Origin: Adiantum capillus-veneris
Lineage: Eukaryota > Streptophyta > Polypodiopsida > Polypodiales > Pteridaceae
Assembly (NCBI GenBank): GCA_014529385.2
Contig: CM043958.1
Location: 151,820,793-151,884,792 of the forward strand
Direction: 5' to 3'
DNA: 64,000 nucleotides
Below, in pieces: positions 34,311 through 46,620 of this stretch (the first letter of the stretch is position 1; the number at the start of each line of letters is the position of its first letter). Under the pieces are notes generated by a model. That model did no database searches, was not told where the DNA came from, and saw only the letters and a list, made by a program, of their open reading frames with translations. A program made the position numbers and the translations under genes.

Positions 34311-36217
34311 CGATTGAACGTAGCTGGTGCATTATTCAAGCCAAAAGGCATGACTAGATATTCATAAAGACCAAACGTTGTGCGAAACGTGGTCTTTAAG
34401 ATATCTTCATCCACTATCCTTATTTGATGATAGCCACTCTTAAGGTCAATCCTACTGAAGTAGGTAGAGCGTTGTAGCTTATCAAACAGATCTTCTACCC
34501 GAGGTACGGGAAATCTGTTTTTGATAGTGATATGGTTTATTGCTCGATAGTCCACACACATACGGTATGTACCATCTTTCTTTTGTACTAGAAGGACTGG
34601 AGAACAAAAGGGAGAGGAACTAGGCCTCACCATCCCTTTGTCTACCAGCTCTTGTACTTGCCTCATGATCTCCTCTTGTTGAGCTTGTGAGACTTGATAA
34701 GGAGGCTTGTTAGGTGGTGAGCTTCCAGGAAGGAACTCAATGCGATGGTCATCATCCCCTCGTTTTGGAGGTAAGTCCATAGGGATATCATCGATGAACA
34801 CATCTTGGAATCCTTTTAGAAAATTAGACAAGTCTAACTCTTCTTGATTCCTACCATTTACATTTGATGAAACATTAGTATCTTTTAGAGACTCTTTGAC
34901 AAAAATCATGTACGCAGAAACTGAGCTCTTCATTGACTTATCAAAAGCAAAAGGATTTACAAGTGGAATAGTGCGACTACGCTCACTAGCATCTATATAC
35001 ATGTTCTTTCCCCTGTAGATGAAGTAGATTCTCCTTTCAGGGAACTTCATGTTGGCAACCATGCGATCAAACCATGGTGCCCCTAGGATAACATCCTCAT
35101 GTTGGAGAGGAGAGATGAAGAAGTCTTCCTTGTCGACATAGCTTTGGACATGAAGCCTCAACTTCCCAATCAAGGGAGTAACGGAGGATTGTTGTCCCTT
35201 GAAAGCTGCATCAGCCACTACTATATCTCCCATCTCAAAACCTTGAATGCCCAATTTGGTGGCCAACTCCGTTGATATGAAGTTGAGAGTAGAGCCAGGG
35301 TCAAACAAGATGAAGGCATCATGCTCTCTTACCTTTCCCCAAGCATAGGAAAGTGATGATCCTTTGCAATGAGCATCCTCTTTTGGAGCTTCGATGGTGG
35401 AAGCCCTAGGAGTCTCATTGCGAGTATTCTTCTTGGGGCAAGAACGATAGCCATTTCCTTGCTCCCCACACTTGAAACACTTATGGTCCTTGTGAAAAGC
35501 TTCAAGCTCTTCAGGAGAGAGTTTGTTTTTACCTTTGTAAACTCCCTTCTCCTTGGACCGATTGTTGTTGTTGTTGGAATTGACTTGGGAAGTATTTTGA
35601 ACATTGGTTTTCCCCTTTGCATCATTTTTGTCTTTGTTTTCCATGGGCTTGACATTACGTCTAGCCCCTTGATGGAAATTGATGCGTGAAGCAACCATGG
35701 TGTGATGGATTACTTCGCTAATAGTACCAGGCCGTTGAGAGTTGATGTATTCGGCCATCTCTTTAGGTAATCCCTCATAGAATTGCTGCCTTTGCTCGGC
35801 AAAGTCTATCTTTTGAAAGACAGTAGCCTTCAGATGTAAATCCCAAAACTTGTCTACATATTTGTGGATAGACTCATGGGAGAGGAGCTTCAAGCTGCGC
35901 CATTCGGTAAGCACTTTGTCCTTTGCATCGCTTGCAAGGAATTGCTTCATGATGGAAACTCGTAGAGTTTTCCATGTCTTTGGGGCTTCACCATTTCCAC
36001 GAAGGCTAGCCCACCATTGACGAGCTGATTTTTGGAAGTGCATAGCTACATGGCGTAGCTTAGAGGACTCTGTGAAGCCCTCATCTCCAAAGGCCGCATC
36101 AAATTGCTGGATGAAGGCCAACACTTTGTCGGTAGCACCGAAGGTGCCATCATAGGTGAGAAAAGAGATACTCTTTCCTCCCTCCTTGAACTTCTTTAGC
36201 TTTTGTGACCTTCGCAA
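34307..36217 (-). pseudogene. copy 2 Gag capsid, zinc knuckle, protease and RT N-terminal part
   Basis: A 636-aa frame, [20 protein letters not shown] onward, is collinear with 10800-8835. The zinc knuckle reads [14 protein letters not shown], with the usual His-preceding Gly-His changed to Gly-Asn, which would weaken zinc binding. The protease site is again FDPGST. RT motifs [12 protein letters not shown] and [15 protein letters not shown] are present. A 2-nt deletion at about 34308 ends the frame. Confidence 0.88.
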
Positions 36218-36804
36218 TGCAGGAAATGATTTGCGATGTCCTCCCCTCTTGTATTCTCTAGGAGAATAACCATAACTTTCGTCAGAAGAGGGAAAGGTGA
36301 AGAAGAAGGAGAAGAGGGTGACCTCTTCCTAGCCCTTTTCTTCCTTTGTTTCCTCTCTTGCGTTTCAGAATGATGAGGAGAAGGACTATGTGTTGATCTT
36401 TTTCTCTTGGGAGGAGTGGGTGATCGTCTAGACCGCCGTCTTCGTGGAGCCACATCTTTAGAGGAACTTAAACTTTCATTGCTTTCTTGCTCTTTGGATT
36501 CCTCCTCTCGAATGGGAGAGAGTCTTCTTTTGGAGGTCTCTTCAAGAGGCCTCCTAAGCTCTCTCTCCTCTTGGAGAGGAAGGGAAATTCCATAAGCACG
36601 AATTTGTTGAGTAACTTCGGCTTGCAAAGCAAGGTTGCCCATAGCTTGATGTAACCTAGTGACGAGATAATTCACAAACATGGGAGCATCATCATTAGCA
36701 CCTTCATGTGCAAAATCAAATCTATCAATGTTCATTCTACTCTCTTGATTATTGTCAGCCATGTTAACAAAATTTATGTATGTACTTAGTGTATGCTTCG
36801 GCAA
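36196..36804 (-). pseudogene. copy 2 Gag N-terminal region with RS-rich domain
   Basis: The frame starts at 36804 (MPKHTLSTYINFVN) and includes the MADNNQESRMNIDRFDFAHE start seen in copy 1 at about 36762. The Arg/Ser-rich block is conserved (RRRRSRRSPTPPKRKRS). A frameshift in the Ser-rich tract sends it into a short unrelated tail. The direction of the shift differs from copy 1, so the two breaks arose independently. Confidence 0.82.
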
Positions 36805-37163
36805 TTCAAAACCTTAGTTGCCACTCCTCTTAGCCTTTGAAAATCGGCTCTTAAGTATCTACACCCACGGCTCGAAGTGGTTAATTATAGAGAGTAGAGG
36901 AGTAGGTCTAACATAGCAGAGTTGCCAAGGGCTAGCTCCTTTCGGACTTCTTATGGCTCAATAATGGTAAAGCCGTAGGCAAGTCTAAAAAGACTCCATT
37001 ATTAAGTCCAAAGCTCCCGAGGTATGCACCATCCCCCACATAGTGGGCTCAACAACACCGATAATAGATCCCAGTTCCACTTACCCTAATGTAATTAACA
37101 ACATCAACCATTTATAGGCTACTTAAGGACCTCTCTTCTTAAGCAAGAAAAGAGAAACCAAAT

Positions 37164-37175
37164 GCTCTGATACCA
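37164..37175 (-). promoter_or_regulatory. copy 2 primer-binding site
   Basis: TGGTATCAGAGC on the minus strand, next to the 5' LTR end, as in copy 1. Confidence 0.9.
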
Positions 37176-37176
37176 A

Positions 37177-38788
37177 TGTAATGAAATTGGCCTATTTAAT
37201 TTGAGAGTAGCGGAAATTAATGAGAGTACTTATGAGAAATGACTTTGTGAGCATAGCGGGTGAACATAATTGAAGATAGCAACATAATCATAGCAATTAG
37301 TTAACTTGGCATGAACAATACTTTTGCAAGAGAGAGAATTTAGAAAACATGACAACAGTTGAGGACCGGATTTATGTGGAGCCGGTCCCCCCTCCAATAG
37401 GCATTTGTATTATGATTTCTCCCATTAAGAGAGACTTGTTACAATACAATCTTTGTGTTCCTTGTGACCTAGGTGATGCAATGAAGATGGAAAGCTTCAT
37501 GCATCACAAACATAACATAAACTTGAAGAAAGCTTTAACTATCCCAAGCCTCGGTCCCAAGACCTCAAACACCTTCGAAGGTGGAGAGAGCTAGTAGGGA
37601 ATGAGGGTAGGGAAGAGGAAGAAGAAACATTTCGTAGGAGAAAGAATTAGTTTCTCACTTATCATAACTCTTGTTGCTAGCATACATAATAGCATAGTAA
37701 TGAAGAAGAAGGAGATGGCAAGCTTAAGCATTGAAACATGGCTCTTGGTTTGATTTGCACTCCATATCCAAGAGTGTTGGTGTAGGCTCTCAACCTCTAC
37801 TTGCTTGGACAAGGAGAGGGAGCTCTTGAACTTTGCATAGCACACAATGAGAGTGTTTGTGAGTGTGTGTGGGTGAGTATACCCCCTAAGCAACCCCCTA
37901 GCTTTCTTGGGTCGACCCCCCTTGTAGCTTATGCTTGAAGCTCATTGGACCCCTCCAGGCCTAGCCAATCACAAGCAAGAGGCATTACAAGCAGCAAGGG
38001 TAGCCTTGAGACAAGTGTCCCCCTTTCCCCTTTGAGAGAGAGGGCTAGATAAATGCTAAATCAATTAATTAAATCTCCTAAATTATTATTGGACCCCTTG
38101 GGTGGCCAACCAATAGGCTTCAGGCACACCATGAGGGCAACATGAGGAGGAACTTGACAAGTGTCCCTTTTGCTTTCTTTGTACCATGCATGCCTTGTGT
38201 GAGTGTGTGGGTGTTCTCTCTCATCCCCCCTCATGTAGGGCTCGCCCCCTCCTTGTAGGGATTGAATCTTTGACTTTTTGACACCTCAAGCCCCTCATGC
38301 ATAGGCCCAGTTCCCACCACAAGCTTGGCTCATAAGCACTTTAAGCTTGGGCTGGGTTCTCACCTCAAGTGCAACCCTAGCATCTCAAGCATGTCAAGCA
38401 CCTCAAGCATCTCAATAATTAAGCACCTCAAGCACCTCAATCATCAAGCACCTTAGTCATCAAGCATGACAAGTAGGACAAGCACCTCGAGCTGGGTCGG
38501 GTTCCCGTGCCTCAAGCTGAGCCCTAGCTTACCTAAGGTCAAAGGCCTTTTACACACATTATTGGAGGTCTTCAATGAAGCTAACCCTAAGGTCTTATGC
38601 TCCATTTGTTAGCCTTGCTCTTTGATAGACCATCTCTCATTTGGGCCCCTTTACCATTGGCCCCGTGTTGAGATAGATCTATAAGCACATGTCTATATCT
38701 TAACACTTGTTCCCGTTTATTCTCCCACATTAAGTGATCAATTTAATATGAGAAAATCATTTGGGTTGGTTAGATATTATTTATGACA
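37177..38788 (-). repeat. copy 2 5' LTR
   Basis: This 1612-bp LTR reads TGTAATGAAATTGG...TTATGACA on the plus strand. It is very similar to 22341-23725 plus 31406-31642. It carries the antisense small ORF at 37349-37594 and the CAAGCACCT minisatellite at about 38370-38500. The target duplication ACACC follows at 38789-38793. Confidence 0.9.
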
Positions 38789-38793
38789 ACACC

Positions 38794-39708
38794 TAATTAG
38801 CTTGGCATGGACAATACTTGTAAAAGGGAGAGATTAGAGAAATTGACAACAATTGAGGACCGAATTTACTTGGAGCCGGTCCCCCCTCCAAAAGGCTTTT
38901 GTATTATTTGTTCTCCCATAAAGAGAGACTTGGTACAATACATTCTTTGTGTTCCTTGAGACCTTGTTGATGCCATGAAGATGGAAAGTTTCATGCACCA
39001 AGATTCTGCCCAAAACAACAATTAAACTTACTTGCAATAACATAGACTTGTCCCCAGCCTCAATCACGATACCTCAAACACCTTCATAGGTGAAGAGAGA
39101 TGGGAGGGAGTGAGAAAAGTGAAGAGGAAGAAGACGTAACATACGAGAAAGAATTATTCTCCTTACCTTTAGATTACTCTTAGAGCTTGGCTTAGCATAG
39201 TAATAATGATAATAGAGAAGTTGAACATGCCATTGAAGCTTGACTCTTGCTTGGATTTGCATTTCATAGCGCCAAAAGGTGTTGGTGTAGGCTAGAAGAA
39301 GATGGAGTCCTCGCTCTACACGTGAAGAAGTATGTGAGTGTGTATTCACTTGTGTGCTAAAAAAAACAAGCCTCCTCCCTTGCTTAGTCGACCCCTCTCT
39401 CTTCTAACTCTTGCTTGATCCTCATTGGTCCATGTTAGGGCTTAGCCAATCAATGGCCTGCGACAAAACAAGCAAGGGGTGTAGCATTGTGACAAGTGTC
39501 CTTCTTTCCCCCGTTAGGAGAGAGATTGGATAAGTTAAATATGTAAATGAAGTTAAGTTCTTATTGGTTCACTAGTCAACTCGCCAATAGGAATTTAGAT
39601 GGCTTATGGGTTGCCTACTTCTTATTAGACCCTTTGGTGGACTGTCCAATAGGAATTTAGAGGTCTTAATTCTTATTGGTTCTTTTAATAGGCTTTTCTA
39701 AATTGTAT
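38794..39708 (-). repeat. outer solo LTR of family G, segment 2
   Basis: It continues directly from 22340 (TAATTAGCTTGGCATGGAC matches the LTR interior). It includes a version of the antisense frame broken by one stop (LVQYILCVP then stop, near 38960). It ends with TGTAT (39704-39708), the target site of the plus-strand element. Confidence 0.8.
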
Positions 39709-40495
39709 CGTCTTAAAATATAATATCTAACTTTACCAAATGATTTTCTCATATTAAACTGATCATTTAATATAGGAAGATAAAAGGGAAACAAGAGTTA
39801 GGGTATAGATATGTGCTTCTAGACCTATCTCAACAAGGGACCAAAAGGAGAAATGGTTGCATCTCAAATAGGGTCCAAAAGCAGACGGTCTACCAAAGAG
39901 CAATGTGCGATAAGGGCTTCTAGAATCACCTCAACAAGGGACCAAGAGGAGTGATGGTTACACCTCAATAGGGGTCCAAAAGGAGGTAGTCTATCAAAGA
40001 GCAACGTGCATCTAATGGAGCTTAAAAGACCTTAGGGTTGACTTCATTAAAGACCTCCAAAAGTTAGTGTTAAAAAGTCCTTTGACCTTAAGCAAGCTAG
40101 GGCTGACCTTGAGGTGGGAATCCTACCCAAGCATGAGGTGTTTGTCGGCTTGTTAAGTGCTTGTGGGAACCTTGCCCGAGCTTGAGGCATTCTCATGCTT
40201 AAATGACTAAGGTTCTTGAAGTGTTTGATTCAAAGATAAACTCTCAAGAGGCATAAACAGTTTCCATACTTAATTGACTAAGTGTTTGAACTGTTCAATT
40301 CAAACCAAATGACTTAATAAGCATAAAAGACACATGTCAGAACCCTCCACATGTGGCCCTCGTGATGTGCTTGAATCGTATTGGATAGGCTTTAAAGAGT
40401 TTCAATGAGAATTTAGATGCATAAAAATAAATAAGTAACTTCTTTCTCTCAAAGAGGAAAAAGAGGACACATGTCCAAAAGATAAAATTAAATAA

Positions 40496-40545
<50 letters not shown>

Positions 40546-41289
40546 GGGGGGGGGGGGGGGGTGGACCAAGCTTGAGAGGGGGTATACTCTCCCACACACA
40601 CACGCATTCTCTCATTGTGGGAAGTGCAAAGTGCAAGAGCTCCATCTCCTTCTCCAAGTTTGTTGAGAAGTGGAAAGCCTACACCAACACTCTTGGCTAT
40701 GGAATGCAAATCCCATGCTTCAATGCTTAATCTTGACATCTTCTTCATCTTCATTACTATGCTATTATGCTATGCTAAGCAAGAAGACCGATGGTAAGTG
40801 AGGGACTATGTATTTCTCCTATGGATGATTCTTCTTCCTCTTCCCTACCCTCATTTCCCGCTAGCTCTCTCCCCCTTCGAAGGTGTTTGAGGCCTTGGGA
40901 CTGAGGCTTGGGATAATTAATGCTTTTTGCAAAGTTTATGTTAGGCTCGTGATGCATGAAGCTTTCCATCTTCATAGCATCACCAAGGTCACAAGGAACA
41001 CAAAGATTATATTGTACCAAGTCTCTCTTGATGGGAGAATCTATAATACAAACGTCTTTTGGAGGGGGGACTGGCTCCAAGTAAATGCGGTCCTCAACTA
41101 TTGTCATGTTCTCTAATACTCTCTCTTTCTTGCAAAAGTATTGTTCATACCAAGTTAATTAAGTACTATGTTTATGTTGCTACCATCAATTAAGTTCACC
41201 CTCTATGTTCTCAAAGTGATCTCACAAAAATGCACACTCTAATTCTCTAATTCCGCTATTCTCAAAGTTCATAGGCCATTACCATTACA
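39709..41289 (+). repeat. copy 3 5' LTR
   Basis: It starts CGTCTTAAAATATAAT (TG changed to CG) and ends CCATTACA. It holds (GA)n followed by 27 consecutive G (40535-40561), absent from the partner LTR. On the minus strand it carries the 110-aa version of the antisense ORF (41107-40775). Confidence 0.88.
40501..40561. repeat. (GA)n followed by a 27-base G run
   Basis: About 17 GA units lead into 27 uninterrupted G. The 3' LTR of the same element has only about nine GA units and no G run (47412-47431), so the tract expanded after insertion. Confidence 0.95.
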
Positions 41290-41290
41290 T

Positions 41291-41302
41291 TGATATCAGA
41301 GC
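41291..41302 (+). promoter_or_regulatory. copy 3 primer-binding site
   Basis: TGATATCAGAGC, one substitution from the consensus initiator-Met-tRNA site, beginning two bases after the LTR end. Confidence 0.85.
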
Positions 41303-41661
41303 ATTTGGTTTCTCTTTTCTTGATTTAGAGGAGAGGTCCTTAAGTAACCTATTAATGGTTGATTTTGTTAATTATATTAGGGTAAGTGGGACTCGGATCT
41401 ATTATCGGTTTTGTTGAGCCCACTATGTGGGATATGGTGCACACCTCAGGATCTTTGGTCTTAATAATGGAGTCTTTTTAGACTTGCCTACGGCTTTACC
41501 ATTATTGAGCCATAAGAAGTCCAAAAGGAGCTATCCCTCGGCAAATTTGCTATGTTAGACCTACCCCACTACTCTCTACAATTAACCAATTTGAGCCGTG
41601 GGTGTAGATACTTAAGTGCTTATTTTCAAAGGCTAAGAGGAGTAGCAACTAAGGTTTTTTA

Positions 41662-43274
41662 TTGCCAAAGGATACACTAAGTAAACACATAAGTATAATT
41701 AGCATTGCTGACAATAACCAAGAGAGTAGAATGAACATTGATAACTTTGATTTTGCACATGAAGGTGCTAATGATGATGCCCCCATGTTTATCAATTATC
41801 TTGTTACTAGGTTGCATCAGCTATGGGCAACCCTATTTTGCAAGCCGATGTTACCCAACAACTTCATGCTTATGGGATTTCCCTTCATCTCCAAGAGGAG
41901 AGAGAGTTTAGGAGGCCTCTTGATGAGACTCCCAAAAGAAGACTCTCTCCCATAAGGGAGGATGAATCCAAAGAACGAGAAAGAAGTGAATCCCTAAGTT
42001 CCTCTAAAGATGTGGCTCCATTAAGACGGCGGTCTAGACTATCGCCAACTCCTCCCAAGAGGAAATGGTCAATTCATAGTCCTTCTCCTTGTCACTCCGA
42101 AAGGGAAGAGAGGAAACAAAGGAAGAAAAGGGCAAGAGAGAGGTCACCCTCTTCTCCTTCCTCCTCTTTTGATGAAAGATACGGCTATTCTCCTAGAGAA
42201 TACAAGCGGGGAGGACATTGCAAAACTTACCTTGCATGGCGAAGGTCCCAAAATCTCAAGAAATTCAAAGAGGGAAGAAAGAGTATCTCTTTTCTCACCT
42301 ATGATGGCACCTTTGGTGCCACAGACAAAGTATTGGCCTTCATCCAACAATTTGATGCGGCCTTTGGAGATGAGGGCTTCACAAAGTCCTCCAAGCTACA
42401 CCATGTAGCTATGCACTTTCAGAAATCTGCTCGTCGATGGTGGGCTAGCCTTTGTGGCAATGGCGAGGTCCCAAAGACATGGAAAACTCTACAAGTATCC
42501 ATCATGAAGCAATTCCTTGCAAGCGATGCAAAGGACAAAGTGCTTACCGAATGGTGGAGCTTGAAGCTGCTCTTCAACGAGTCTATCCACAAATATGTAG
42601 AAAGTTTTGGGATTTACATCTCAAAGCTACAATCTTTCAAAGGATAGACTTCTCCGAACAAAAGTAACAATTTTGTGCGGTATTACATGGCCGAGTATGT
42701 CAACTGACAATGGCCTAGCACTATCACTGAAGCCATCCACCACACTATGGCTTCTTCAAGGATCAATTTCCAACAAGGGGTGAGGAGAAATTTCAAGGCC
42801 AAGGAAAACAAGGATCAAAATGAAGCTAAAGGGAAGAGCAATGCTCAAAACTCTTCCCAAGGCAACAGTAACACAAACAACAACAAGACCAAGGAGAAAG
42901 GATCTTACAAAGGTAACATTAAGCTCTCTCCCGAAGAATTAGAGGCCTTTCATAAAGACCATAAATGCTTTAAGTGTGGGGAGCAAGGACATGGTTATCG
43001 TTCTTGCCCCAAAAGAAATGTATGCAATGACACTCCTATATCTTCTATGATTGAAGCTCCAAAAGAGGATACTCATTGCAAAGGCTCATCCCTCTCCTAT
43101 GCTTGGAGAAAAGTAAGGGAACATGATGCCCTTATTCTCTTTGACCTTGGCTCTACTCACAAGTTCATATCAACGGAGTTGGCCACTAAGTTGGGCCTTC
43201 AAGCTTTCGAGATGGGAGATACTGTAACTGCCGATGGAGCTTTCAAGGGAAGCAAGCCTCCATTACTGCCTTGA
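41662..43274 (+). pseudogene. copy 3 Gag remnant
   Basis: Frames at 41662-41955, 41823-42647 and 42747-43274 cover the N-terminus (IADNNQESRMNIDNFDFAHE, the usual MADNN Met lost), the RS-rich block, and in the same frame [17 protein letters not shown] and the capsid ([20 protein letters not shown]). This shows that the RS domain and capsid were originally one protein. The zinc knuckle [14 protein letters not shown] is intact near 42965-43010. The protease motif has changed to LFDLGST. Confidence 0.85.
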
Positions 43275-43405
43275 TTGGGAAGTTGAGGCTTCATGTCCAA
43301 AGCTATGTCAACAATGAATACTTTTTTTAATCTCTCCTCTCCAACATGAGGATGTTATCCTAGGGGCACCATGGTTCAACCGCATGGCTGCCAACATGAA
43401 GTTCC

Positions 43406-46260
43406 ATGAAAGGAGAATCTATTTCACCCTACAGGGAAAAGAGCATATACGTAGATGCTAATGAATCGAGGAACACCATATCCTTGGTAAAGATGCTTGT
43501 TTTTTATAAGTCAATAAAAAGCTCTATTTTTGCGTATATGATTTTTGTTAGAGAATCTGTAAATGATTCTAATGTTTTCACAAGTAGCAATAAAGGGAAT
43601 CAAGAGGAATTAGAGTTCTCTAATTTCCTAAATGTATTCCAAGATGTTTTCATTGATGACATCCCTAGTGGGCTACCTCCAAAACAGAGAGATGGTGACC
43701 ACTAGTAGAAGCTCACCGCCTATTAAACCTCCGTATTGAGTTTCACAAGCTTAACAAGAGGAGATCATGAAGCAAGTGCATGAATTGGTGGAAAAAGGGA
43801 TGGTGAGGCCTAGCTCCTCTCCATTTTTTTCACCATTACTTTGAGTGCAAAAGAAAGATGGCACATATCATACTTGTGTCGATTATAGAGCAGTAAATAG
43901 GATCACCATCAAAAAACAGATTTCCCGTGCCTCGGGTAAAAACTCTGTTTGATAAGCTACAAGGATCTACCTACTTCAATAGGATCAACCTTAAAAGTGG
44001 CTATCATCAAATAAAGATAGTGGATGAAGATATCCTAAAGACCGCGTTTTGTACAACATTTGGTCTTTATGAGTATCTAGTCATGCCTTTTGGCTTGACC
44101 AATGCACCATCCGCATTAAATCGTTTGATGGAGAAAATATTTAGACCCTACCACAAGTTCACTGGAGTTTTCTTTATTGATATCGTCATCCAATCCAAGT
44201 CCTTGGAGGAACACAAGTAACATCTCCAAGTGATTTTTCAAGCATTGAGGGAGAACAATCTTTTTCTCAACCAAAAGAAAAGTGAAATTTTCCTTCAAGA
44301 GATTCAATGTTTAGGTCACATTATCTCTCAAGATGGTATCTATATGGATCCATCAAAGTTGGAGGTAATAAAAGCATGGCCTAATCCAAGGACCCATTGC
44401 ATGACTTAACAAAGAAGAACGTTAAGTACTCATGGACTGCTAAAGAACAAAATGCTTTTCACAAGCTCAAAGACAAGCTTACCTCTCAACCAGTCCTCAT
44501 GCTTCTGGATCTCTCAAAGCCATTTGAGGTCCAATGTGATGCTTGTGGTCATTGCCTTGGAGCAATTTTGCTTCAAGAAGGGCATGCCATAGCATATGAG
44601 AGCCGAAAATTCAATGCCAATGAACGGGTCTTGGGCATATACGAAAAAGAGCTTTTAGCTATTCTACATGCCTTAGACACATGGAAGCACTATCTCTTGG
44701 GGCTCCATTCATCCTACCAATGAATCACAAAGCCTCAAGAACTTCATGATGCAAATCAAGCTCTCGAACAAACAAATGAGGTGGGCAAATTTTCTTTCCA
44801 AATTTAAATTTCATATTGCTCACATTTCTAGCAAGCACAATCAAGTGGTCGATGCACTTTCACAACGGCCAAGGGTAAATGTGGTTTCTATAGCAACTCA
44901 CAATGATCGATCTTTGATGATAGATGAGTATGTTACTGACCGAGACTTTAAGTATGTAATTACAGCCTTTGCATTAGGGAAGAAAAAAGAACCATTCACC
45001 TTGAAGGATGGTTGTCTTCCAAACGGCAATAGGCTATGTGTTACTCACCAATACAATAAGAAAGTCATGTATGAATCCGATGCTTCTCCTTATGCGGGGC
45101 AAAGAGGGATTCCATAATCTACTCTTCGAGGAGTAGAAATGTATTTCTATTGGTCTACCATGAAAATTAAACATACGAGAGTATGTTTCAAAATGCATGG
45201 TATACCAAAAAGTAAAATTTGATCAAGGGAGGCAACTTGGATTGTTTTAATCGACAAGCTCTATGCCTGTCAAAAAGACTATTAAGGCACATCAAACGGC
45301 ACCCTCTTTAGATCTCAAATTTTCAAGTATCGTGGCTTGCCAACATCCATAGTGTCGGATAAAGATCCTAGAATGACCATTAATTTCTAGAAGGGTCTCT
45401 TTGAGAATCTAGGAAGTAGATTAAATTTTTCTTTCGGCCTATCATCCACAAATGGATGACCAAAGTGAAATAACTAATCTAATGATTCTTGAATCTACTA
45501 AAAGCCTATGTCATGGAAGTAGATCAACGTTCTCAACGAGAAGAGTACCTATCTCTTATGTAGTATGCGTACAATGACATTGTACATACTTCTATGGGGA
45601 AAACACCTTTCGAGGTTAAAGAGGGAAGATCCAAAAGTCCTTTACTACTTAAAGTATATGGGAAGATCTTTGCTGCTAATGAATATAGCCGAGACTTACA
45701 AGAATCTTTTCTAAAGATTAAAAAGGTTATATTCATCTCACAACAAAGGCAAAAAGGGTTGCTGCTAATAAGCACAAAAGAGCCTTAGCCTTTAAGAAAG
45801 ATGATTGGGTCTTGCTAAAGTTTCTCAAGGCTCATCTAAGGCATACTATGGGCAAGAATCCTATGAGCCACCAAGAGTATTATGCTAAACTAGCAAAAAG
45901 ATACTATGGTCCTTTCTTTTAAAATTCTTAAGCCAATCAATGAGATGGATTATTAGTTAAAGTTGCCCAACCATTGGCTCATTCACAATGCTAACCATGT
46001 GAGCCTACTCAAGCCTTACAAAGGAGAGCCAACAAAAGAACCAATAATGGAGGACCCGACAGAGATCGAAGATCAAGAAGAGGTGTGCAGCCCGAATCAA
46101 TTTTGCAACACGAAAACAAGGTGCTAAGAAACGGTAACGTTATCCAATGATATCTTGTTAAGTTTAAGAATTATCCTTTTAAAGATGCTAGAAGGATGCA
46201 AGGAACCTAGCTTAAGGATAACATGAACCTTGTCCATGCTTACAATGCTACACTAGAGTA
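43406..46260 (+). pseudogene. copy 3 Pol remnant
   Basis: Scattered frames preserve RT ([32 protein letters not shown], then FIDIVI where FDDIII is expected), RNase H (VQCDACGHCLGAILLQEG) and integrase pieces (43927-45117 and 45594-45788). Loss of the catalytic Asp pair and many stops make it clearly dead. The tail near 46050-46260 still aligns with the chromodomain-like end of copies 1 and 2. Confidence 0.85.
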
Positions 46261-46620
46261 AGCAAATAAAAATGCATTTTAAATGAACAATGTTTTTGTC
46301 TTATAAGACTCATTCTTTTTCTTTTATTGTGCACAAAATTTCAAAAGTATGCATGCTTAGGATCATGTTTGTGGTGACGACATCTCCCAAACACCAAGTA
46401 GAACTTGTCACTCTACTTTGGAAGTATGATATGGACTAAAGAGCAAACATGCTTGTGGCAGCTAAGTCTCCCGAGCACCAAATGGATTATTCATCCATTC
46501 TGGAATGATGTAGTAGGGTAAAAAGGGATCCTCTACCCCTAAGAATCATGGACTATTTGACTATGCTTTATCTTCTCTACCTCATAGTCGAGGAAGACTA
46601 TGATTTCAAGAGAGAGGTAA

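Larger units (their letters stand above)
22341..38788 (-). mobile_element. Ty3/gypsy family G, copy 2, with a CACTA insertion in its 3' LTR
   Basis: A minus-strand element: 5' LTR 37177-38788, primer site 37164-37175, gag-pol 36804-31994, polypurine tract at 31643-31660, and 3' LTR 22341-23725 plus 31406-31642. The flanking duplication is ACACC at 22336-22340 and 38789-38793. Without the CACTA transposon the element is about 8.8 kb, like copy 1. It lies inside the outer solo LTR. Confidence 0.9.

Noticed and set aside
40337-40754. Frames with long Pro and Ser-Leu runs
   Set aside because: They are produced by the G run and GA repeat of the LTR on the minus strand.
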